NCBI GenBank assembly: GCA_012861695.1
Contig: JAAOOA010000016.1
Span: 22,481,702-22,545,701, forward strand
Reading direction: 5' to 3'
Origin: Trematomus loennbergii
Taxonomy: Eukaryota > Chordata > Actinopteri > Perciformes > Nototheniidae
DNA length: 64,000 bases
The notes beneath the pieces were generated by a model. It did no database searches. It saw nothing but the letters and a program-made list of their open reading frames with translations, and had not been told where the DNA came from. The position numbers and the translations under genes were made by a program. Shown one piece after another: positions 55,096 to 64,000 of the stretch (within the stretch, counting starts at the first letter, position 1; each line of letters begins with the position of its first letter).

Positions 55096-57069
55096 GGTGA
55101 GTCTAATCGACCTTTAAATATCACACACACTAAACTTTAACAGACATTAAGTCAATGGTTGACGTTTACGAACATTTGCAATTGCAAAAAATTGCATTAT
55201 GCTGCTTGTTTGCATATAGTGAATATTATTGCATATCTCAAGATTAAAGAGGTGATTTGTAAATGAGATATGATGTTTGACAAAATGTGTTTTTAGGATT
55301 TCATGAAATGTTGACTGCTAGTCTTTATTTTTGCTTTTAGTAAAGGAAGCTGATCAAGGCTTACTTGCACAAATACTATCTATATCTTCAGTATGTGGAT
55401 GCTTCCTAGAGCAGCAAGATTATGTTGTAGCCAATGAAATTGAAAGGTTATTTGACATAAAAAGACAGACCCAGATACACATGTTGACTAAACATCAAAT
55501 CAAGATACAGTTCATATACTGCAATTGCTGGTAGATACTTTGTCAGTAGAGTCAAAAATGTCCTTCAAATCCACATTATTTTTGAATTCCTCAGGTTGAT
55601 TCACCATGAAAATATTACCCAAAAAAGCTCCATCTCTCTCCATCCTTCCTTCTGTTTCCCATCCCTCCCCCTCCCTCTTGTTTTCCTCCTGATAACTTAC
55701 ACTAGACTGGTTTCCAAGCTGCGGACCCTCTTGTTGTTATTTTTCACCCACAGCAGTGGCAGCTGCTTGAAGTCTCTTTGCTTTGTTGCCGTTCACTTGC
55801 TGCTTGATTAGCTTCTCCACTGCACTTCAAACGCTCCTGGGTTTCAGCCAAAGCAATTTTGTAGTGAGAAATGCAGAAAAACATGCCACGGGTATAATTT
55901 CACTACACAATGAGAGGTAGGAATAGGGGGGGGCGATATGTGTCAGTGACCTTAAAGCTTCTGTATACACCATTTGTAATTTATTGTACACTTGACTTGA
56001 CACACACACATGCAACTACTGGAATGGATCTGGAAGCCATGAATGCCATTAGCATCTTGCATATAGACAACAGGAGAGGCTGAGTGTTCTGAGAGAGAGA
56101 ACAAGTGAATATTTTTCCATGTAATGTATTCTGAGTGAACGCGGCCAGATGCTGTTGCTCTGTTGTTGTTTATCCTTGTTCCAATCCCTCTCATCATTTC
56201 ATGCATTAAGTCAAATGTCCAGCCTTGAGCTCATGATGACCCCTTGTGGTTGAAATAACACATTTGTTTTGATTATTGCTTGCAAATTAAGGCATTTATG
56301 AAGATAATTCCATGCCTCTTTAAATGTCTACAAATAGAATAATGATTAATGATTTTGTATTTTTTTATGTGTCCAATTACACAAAACAAATCAGAAAAAT
56401 AACTGACGTAATGTTTTTTCCATCACAATTTGATGACATACAAGTCTATAGGAAAATATACTGGTTAGGCATTTATCTATCTATATATAATATGCCTATT
56501 TGTCAGCACTTTGTTAAAAGATAAAGTGGAGGATATGAGATGAGGGTGCCCAGCTCTTAGGTACAGTGGTGGTATTTGTGCGAGGATAGTATATTAATAA
56601 TGATATCCACCATAAATATCAGTCATAATCATTAAGTCAGGAAAAAGTAAAGGGGTGCTCTTTTGATAGCATATTCCTATATGATATATTACCAGCTATC
56701 AATTTTCACAACCTCTGAGCTTAAATGAATGGTTTTACACTGATTGTCATGTTGCCAATGGGTAATTATGCCGTGATGGATTGTTGTATAAAACAACGCT
56801 TAAAAAATGTATAAAGATACAAAATTAATGATGTGATAATGCCATATGTGCTAATTTACTGAGTATGATAGTTTCAATAGTGAGTAATTTTCATGGCAAC
56901 ATACTGTCGATTTTGACTTTACTATATTCAGTACATCAAATATTTTAAGAGACAATGTGTTCCTACAATCCTTTTTAATAATGTCATCAATTAATTTTAA
57001 GTTGTGTAAGAGTGAGTAGTTATTTCAGTTGAAAACGTGTTTTTTCAGGTGAATGTGAGTTATCATAGA

Positions 57070-57083
57070 TCACTAGATGGCAG
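57070..57083 (+). promoter_or_regulatory. CTCF-like motif, forward orientation
   Basis: TCACTAGATGGCAG matches the CTCF core CCASYAGRKGGCRS with one mismatch at the first base. It points right, away from six2. Confidence 0.5.
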
Positions 57084-57497
57084 TGCGACATTATGCTGCA
57101 CACTCTACACAGACTCAAAGCAATACTGGGACAGAAGTATGTTTGTGTGCGTTAATATGTTCCTGTGTGTGTATTCATACACATAAACACAATGGTTGCA
57201 CTCATACTCTGCGTGTGGGTGTGACATTTGAATGAGTGAGCGAGGAAGTATATCTTAATCCCAGAACAAACCCATCCAGCGACTCACTCATCTCTCCTCC
57301 CCGGGGCTTTACAGGCTACCAGTATGCTGCAGAGGATTACATCAGGGAAATCAAAAGAGTGCACATTTGCACATTGCCCACTGACATTGTCACACCAAGA
57401 ACAGACACCACTGAGTTAAGCCAATTGACCATTTACACAGCTCTCAACCTCTCCCTTTGCCTCTCTCAATTCTCTCCAACCGCTCGCATTTGGTTTT

Positions 57498-57638
<141 letters not shown>

Positions 57639-58164
57639 ACACACACATACAAAAGACAAAGATTGTATCTTGCATTGAAAAAACGTCATATTGTTGAAAC
57701 ATGTTTTTCAATGATCACATTTTACAGTACATTTCTCAAATATATGCTTTGAAAATGACATTAATGAATGAGTGTTTTATCTCCTCAAAATAGGGAATAA
57801 TTGATATGTTGTTTAACGTTTTTCTGCTTTTTCTTTACATAGCAAATGCACTGAAAAAAATTAAAAGTTGTTATAATTATATTAATATTTCTGTCAACTG
57901 ACCTAATACAGTTATGTGAAATCTGTCCACATAATACATTTAATTAAGAGTTTAGTTTAAAGTCAACGTTTCAGTTTTGTCAGTGTACAAATATGATGTA
58001 TCATCTTTTTGACTTAGATGTGTAATGATATTTATCTTTCCAGGATGATGAGATTCAGCCAACTCCTGAGCTGAACATAAACGTCTAAACTTCAGTAACT
58101 ATGTGAACTTGTGAAGGATATTGGATGTTTTGACCTATGTCTGCTCCTCTCTCCACCTCCACAG

Positions 58165-58471
58165 TCCTACGTCAGGTCTCAGGGCTCTCAACAACCCAGC
58201 CTCGCCCGGCTCTTTGGGAGCTGTGCAGCTGCTGCTTGCTGAACTGGACTGAGTGAAGGGAGTGCAGAGGACAAGGCCGGTGCATGCTTCAATAATGCAT
58301 GTGTTTTGGAGGCCACCTCGGGACAGAGGCCGTTTTTAAAGAGCCGCTTTAAAGATACTCCACGTCCGACTCATGTACAGCAACCTATTAAAAATAGAAA
58401 AAGTGGTCGGACAAAACAGCATGCTTCAGCTGAAGGCCTCCAGAGCCCTGGGCCGGTTATTAACTAGCAAG
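58165..58471 (+). ncRNA. Candidate non-coding transcript, exon a
   Basis: Preceded by a strong pyrimidine tract and acceptor (CTCCTCTCTCCACCTCCACAG) and ending at a plausible donor, AAG|GTACAC. The frame starting TCC TAC GTC runs 26 codons to TGA. It pairs with exon b 106 bases downstream, an intron size common in fish. The splice signals are visible; transcription is inferred. Confidence 0.3.
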
Positions 58472-58577
58472 GTACACTTTACATGCCCCTCTTAAGTAGA
58501 TGCTCTGATGGACAATGCATTGCAAAGTGTGAATTTGAAACAGAAAATGTCATTAAACTGTCTCCCTTTTTTTCCAG

Positions 58578-58680
58578 ATGGTTAATCTCCATCCGAGAGC
58601 AGCGATGACAAGCAAAACCTTTCAGTTGCATAAAGGGACATGAATTTGTGAGGAGGGACGTGGACGATGGAAAAGTCAAA
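58578..58680 (+). ncRNA. Candidate non-coding transcript, exon b
   Basis: A very good acceptor (TCTCCCTTTTTTTCCAG) and a near-consensus donor (CAAA|GTAAGG) bracket 103 nt. All three forward frames contain stops, so it cannot be an internal coding exon. It could belong to a long non-coding RNA or an untranslated exon. No known gene is recognised. Confidence 0.35.
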
Positions 58681-60010
58681 GTAAGGCCTTGAATGTGGCT
58701 TCTCATTCACTGCTAAGGGATGTGCTTTATAACTTAACACAGAAAACATGTGTGTTAACATTCAATGTTTTTATCCATATTGCAATTCATATGATATGGA
58801 TCCCTTGTTGTATACAACGTAGGCTACAGGCTTTTAAAAGGAATTCACAGATCCAATAATTCCCTCCCAAAGTGCATTTTTTACCTCGAGGCTCTATTAG
58901 CTAATAAGTCTATGAAAGTTGGATGTATCTCCATCAAACCACTGAGTTGCTGGAGCTGTTAATCGACTCCTGTGACCCCAGATAAAGTGTGCTTATACTG
59001 TACACTCATGTGAACCTGAAGTCGGGCTGAAAACCGTTTTAAGACATACGAATGGATCCAAGTGGGGAAATGAAAAAGATATTGCTCATGGCATGTAACA
59101 TGCTGACATACCCATCTCCCCTTACAATGATTTAATGGTGGATTCAAGCTTAGTTGCCGCGAGCATTTTACTGTCCATTTACAGTGAACCCTTCTCTGTA
59201 GCCTGCTCTCTGTCCTCTTCCTCCCCCTGCCCGGGCGCTCCGTAATAGGGGAGTTAAAACTCTAAAAGGCCGCGCTCCAGCGGACACCATTATGCCTCCC
59301 CTCCCCACCACCAGGCCCACCATCTCTCTCACACACACACCAGTCAGTCACTTGGCTCCTCTGCGGCTTCAGTAAAACTCTGGGTATCAGTTCTGAGAAA
59401 TGAACCAGGGATCGGGTTCCATTACACTCTCTGGTGTCTGAATTCTTGATCTAGAACTAAATGGAGAGGTCGCTTCAATGTTCCTATACATCATTTGACT
59501 TTCATGCAATGCAACTTTAATGAAGGTGTCCTGTAAAGTGTGCGTACAGTATGGTTACGTGTGTGGGCAGTAAGGCTTCGCGGGCCTGCAGTTGTCCCTG
59601 TAGTGCAAGCGTGAAGATGTATGTTCGTGCTCGCTTTGGCATCAAGCACAAGGAGGATTTAACAGAGAAGTCCCAACTCAAGCAGAAGTATTCCTTCATG
59701 CTGTAGAACATAGTGAAACAGGGTTATTACTAGTAGGGTAAAAACCACTTACTATACACTCTGCTGGAAACAGAGATGTCTACATCAGCACCAGGCATGT
59801 TAGGCAGCTATTATTAAAACACAGAGCCTTTTAGCAAACATTGGGGAAATGTAAAGTAGGCTAATGCATAAGGCAACTATGAACGCAGGAGTCTGAAAAC
59901 AAAGAAATGAAACATTTTTAACATGTTCACTAAAGGTTTTGATGCTTTTTGCCTTTCACTTGACATGAAAGGAGCAGTTTGGAAAGACATACTCTGAGTT
60001 CATGTTTCTT

Positions 60011-60024
60011 CCACTAGATGGCAG
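60011..60024 (+). promoter_or_regulatory. CTCF-like motif, forward orientation
   Basis: CCACTAGATGGCAG is a full match to the CTCF core CCASYAGRKGGCRS. It points right, away from six2 and toward where six3 would be expected. Confidence 0.55.
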
Positions 60025-60089
60025 TCAAGGCCCACGCTTGGCTCTGAGCTCTCTTCAGTCTGCTCTGCACCTGCCGTCCCTGAGCACTT

Positions 60090-60320
60090 TCCCTGGTCGG
60101 GGCTGTTGCCTGTTGGCATGGCATCCCGGGTAATCCATCCTATATCTTTGTAAATGGAGGTTAAATTGATAAGGACACCCAGGCCTCAGTCAATCCCGAC
60201 CTTTTGTTAAGTGCATGGGCACAAAAAGGAGGCGTGTCACCTGCAGGCTTTACCAAAGCCAAGGCTTTTTACGGTGTGGCACATATTAAGCCAATCACTG
60301 TGATATATGCTAAACCTAAG
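60090..60320. promoter_or_regulatory. Candidate conserved non-coding element near the forward CTCF-like site
   Basis: Unique block with CGGGTAATCCATCC (Otx/Pitx-like), TTAAATTGATAAGG and GTGTCACCTG. Starts about 70 bases past the CTCF-like motif at 60011. Confidence 0.3.
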
Positions 60321-61325
60321 GTGCAATGAATATTTTAGAATTATGGCTTTAATGCACATGAGCCTTTGTTGCTTTTCTGTTACAGTAACAAATATTTAAA
60401 GGATATGAATTGTCCTGTACAAAGGAAAGTGGATTGGCTCACACTTTAATCTTGGTCGAGCTATGATACCATTAACATATGTCTGTCAGGAATATCCATA
60501 CTATCACAATAACACACCAGTTTCAGCTCCTCTATTTACACAATCGGTTACTTTAAAAGCAATGTTACAATAATGCAATTGGGCCTTTCTTAAGTCTTGG
60601 TTTGGAAGTAAGACAATAAAAGATACCAGCTTTTTACTTAATGAAGATTTACAGTGCATCCATTTATTTTGTAAGATTCGTCCCTTAAGGCCTTGGTCTC
60701 ATGCCGGTTTACGTGTTTGACTTGGAACCTCATTTCCGGATTGGTGCATTATCGTCCCAGACCCTAATGGTTAAAGAAAAGATGAGGCGTGTGTGAGGTG
60801 TCCTGTGGTAAGTGTCCAGGTTCATCCGGTGCTTTCAGTGCCCGAGCAAGCAGGAGCTCCAGCTGACGGACAAATAGCCTTCAGCACCAGAGCAGGGAAC
60901 AATCACCAATTAATGGAAGGAAAAGGGGAAGTAAAGGGGGGACGTGTCACCAAAACGCACCAAGTCCCGAGAGCTGGACTGGAGTGTGATTTAGTGGATG
61001 TATGCCAATAAGCAAATATTCAGTGACGTGTGTGAGGACGTCTGAGATTGTTTACGTAATGAGTGAGAACGGAAATGTTTTAGTGCAAATGGAGAAAAGG
61101 CTAAATAGGCTTTTCACTTTGCCCATTTATCTGCTGGTTTTAACAACTTTCATTGGCGAATAACTTATTTATATTTGCTTTTAAACGACCTGATATTAAC
61201 ATTATTGTTGTGAAACCTGCAAACTTGATTGGAACAATAGTTTTAACAAAAACATAAAAAGGGGGTGCAGCTTGTTAACCTATAATATGGGGGATTTCAA
61301 TTGTATTATTCATTAAGATAAACTC

Positions 61326-61470
<145 letters not shown>

Positions 61471-61865
61471 TGCGTGTTCTCGGCGCGGTTCTCAGTGCAT
61501 TATACATCAGTGCTGTGCTGTGCCGTGCCATGCTAAGAAGGCCTGAGAACGGCGGCAGAAAACACAGGTGCTGGGGCTCTATTTAAGCTGCTCAGCCCTC
61601 TGTCCACTCGGTGTGCACAAGGCGAGAGATCACAGCCTGCCCCCCCACCCCAACACACATACACACATACATACACACAACCTCCATATGTGCTGTCCGT
61701 GTAAGGCTATACGCGTGCACGTGTGTGCGCGTGAAAGGGGGGGGGGTCATGTTCGCTTGAGTAAGCCAGAGCTGGGTTGCTTTCATGTTATGCTTGTTTT
61801 AAAAAGATGAGGCTTGTGCAATGTCAGTCCAAACTAATAAGCATTAGACTAAAGTATTTCTTGAC

Positions 61866-61879
61866 ACCCCCCCCCCCCA

Positions 61880-61927
<48 letters not shown>
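61866..61927 (+). repeat. C run followed by (CA)n
   Basis: Poly-C (about 13) followed by ACCA and about 23 CA units. Confidence 0.95.
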
Positions 61928-61929
<2 letters not shown>

Positions 61930-64000
61930 CCCAACCTGACTATGAAAGAGAGAGAGTATGATCCCATCTGTCTATATACGGTAGCCCACATATAATGAAA
62001 GCTTATTCGCCGCTGATCCTGTATCATTGCCTCCTGCCTTGTGTGACCTCCAAATTAGAATGTAATAGCAATACCATTTCCAAACGGTGCTCTTGTCTTA
62101 GAGAGAGAGTGTGTGCGTCTGATAAATGGTTTGTGTGAGGCACAGACTGTGTGTGATGGGGGGGTTGATCAGTTGACAACAAGCAGCAGGTGCATGGCAC
62201 TGGGAATGGGTAAAAATGCGCACAATTTACGCACCTCGGACACATAATCGAAATTAACATAAAAAGTCAAATGCGGCACATCATTTGGCGTTTACCTGCT
62301 TACCAAGTCAAATTATAAAACTGTTGACCTGACCCCTCACCACACATCACCATTAGCCTATTTTCTTTATAATTCCAGTTTATTGGGTTTCATTGTAGCC
62401 TACGTCTTATCTCCTATAATCCCTTTAATATTAATAAAGTTATTTAAAAAGATGGTGCTGTAATTCCTCTATGTTGGATTTAGGGGTTAGGGCGAGGTGA
62501 AAATATAATGTGTAATTAATGCACACTCGGTTGTGTTGGCCTTTACAAGGATGCCTAATTGCTGATGATATTTCTCATAATAACCCAGAAAAAGAGACCA
62601 GTAGCTGTCCGTCTAAAATCCATAATGGAAGGTCATGGTCATATAATTTAGTATAAATTACCACTCAGCCAGGAGGAATGCTGCAGCCCTGTGTCTTACC
62701 TATTGAAGAAGAAGAGAGAGAATGAGAGCAGGAAGTGTAGTCCAAAGGGCCCCGCTCATTCCTGCACTGACAGCCGCGCTGCCGAGGCTATAGGAAAAGT
62801 GGTGCTGCATGAATACACACCAATAGGAAAGTTGTGTTCAGTTAACCGGTGAAATCCGAGAAAAAACAGGGCAGGGCAAGTATTTCTCACCGCCAGACTC
62901 CGGCTTAATAGTCCCCCTCCTTCCTCTGTTGGACTGATAGTGCCTGCATTAACTTCGGTATACAATATGTTGTGGTTTGGATTGAAAGGGAAGGTAAACT
63001 ATGACCTCTAAGCGGATCATCACGACGCAAACAACCATCCGAACAAAAAGCAGTTATTATTTTTCCGAAGAGCTTTCACTTCTCCTCTTAGACACACTTT
63101 AAATCACTTTGACTTTAAATCTGGAAGTCAGATTAACAAAAAAAATCGTCTTTACGTTGTTGACGTCCATGCAAATCTTGTTTGACAGATGCACTAGCAC
63201 AGTTAAATGCAAAACAACTATACGGAGCGAAAAGAGAAAAACATGCGAGTCTCCATTGTTGCCACTTGTCTCACATTCTCGTTTACTCTCATGTAAGTAT
63301 CACACACAGAGATTACTCCTCGCTAAGTTCCTTTGTCTTGTGATCCATATTTGAGTTGACAGATCACGAACAAGAGCTCCCCCACTGTTAATGACCCCAG
63401 CCAGCACAGATAGACTCACACTTCCAGCACTTTTTACTGCTGCCACTCTGGCCTACATATGTTTGCAGCGAGGACAACCATAGCAGTTTACATGCGTCTC
63501 ATTTACATGGTTAAACATGCCCTAATAGAAAATCACTGTGATATTTAATGAATATTGACTTTTCTGTGTGTATCATATCTTAGCCTGTATACAAATAATA
63601 GTTCTTTAACACATACTTTGCTGGTGTATTTATGGAAATCGATAATACATATATAGCCTACTATAAAGTAGCAACCCACTTAAAGGGGGTGAAAGTCAAC
63701 GTGTCCACCTTTAGCTGACTATTGTTGTTTTTACTTTTTTTTTTAAACAACACATCACCTTCATTATTTTTTTCTCAAGTAAGTTAAGTTTAGATCTGCA
63801 TATTTATACTTTCACAGCTTTGGGGAAATGAACGCAGCGTTGCGCAAATGAAGCCCATTCATCGTTTGTTTTGTATTCATGAGTCCCTATCCGTAGCTCC
63901 ATCTCTCAGATAGAGCTCTAATCCTCGTGTCCTCCTTTGCCGATAAAAATGCTCTTCAGTTTACGATTAATTTAATCTCAATCATAGCCGGGACTTGTCG

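Noticed and set aside
56237..56250. CTCF-like TGACCCCTTGTGGT
   Set aside because: Too many mismatches on the - strand reading (CCACAAGGGGTCA).

Overview
The window is vertebrate genomic DNA, almost certainly from a teleost fish. The evidence is a split vertebrate-type SIX homeobox gene, an L2-like LINE fragment of the kind common in fish, short non-autonomous hAT elements (one with a clean 8-bp target duplication), a very heavy load of (CA)n/(GT)n microsatellites, and AT-rich intergenic DNA with no dense coding content. The only gene I can identify with confidence is six2 (probably the six2a paralogue) on the + strand, with exon 1 at 42982-43540, a 1.6-kb intron, and exon 2 at 45130-45434. 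The conceptual protein is 288 residues: an N-terminal SIX domain, a homeodomain, and the conserved C-terminus ending LVDLGS. As printed, the coding sequence carries three single-base deletions (near 43160, 45141 and 45189). Together they remove exactly one codon's worth of bases. I read them as probable consensus-sequence errors rather than real inactivation.

Layout. 1-42.4 kb: a gene-poor region upstream of six2 with many microsatellites, a 399-bp TIR element (15006-15404), a 695-bp hAT (20498-21192), a degenerate three-unit repeat (about 33.6-33.95 kb), a 5'-truncated L2-like LINE (about 38.0-38.73 kb), and a hAT-like element sandwiched exactly between two ~70-bp direct repeats (40741-41380). 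Several low-repeat, homeobox-site-rich blocks look like conserved non-coding elements, but I could not align them. A short exon-like segment on the - strand near 2.9 kb may be the last exon of an unidentified neighbour. 42.4-46.0 kb: six2 promoter, two exons, intron with a long GT tract, and 3' UTR with a poly(A) signal. 46-64 kb: non-coding downstream flank with candidate enhancers, a 129-bp-period duplication (53.9-54.1 kb), a possible spliced non-coding transcript (58.2-58.7 kb), and CTCF-like motifs. The best motifs point left at 51.97 kb and right at 57.07 and 60.01 kb.

In vertebrates six2 is linked to six3, usually with 3' ends facing each other, and a domain border separates the two regulatory landscapes. 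No six3 exon is visible here, so it would be expected beyond the right edge. The divergent CTCF-like arrangement 3' of six2 is the most interesting architectural signal. It fits a border between the six2 and six3 landscapes, but needs experimental data.
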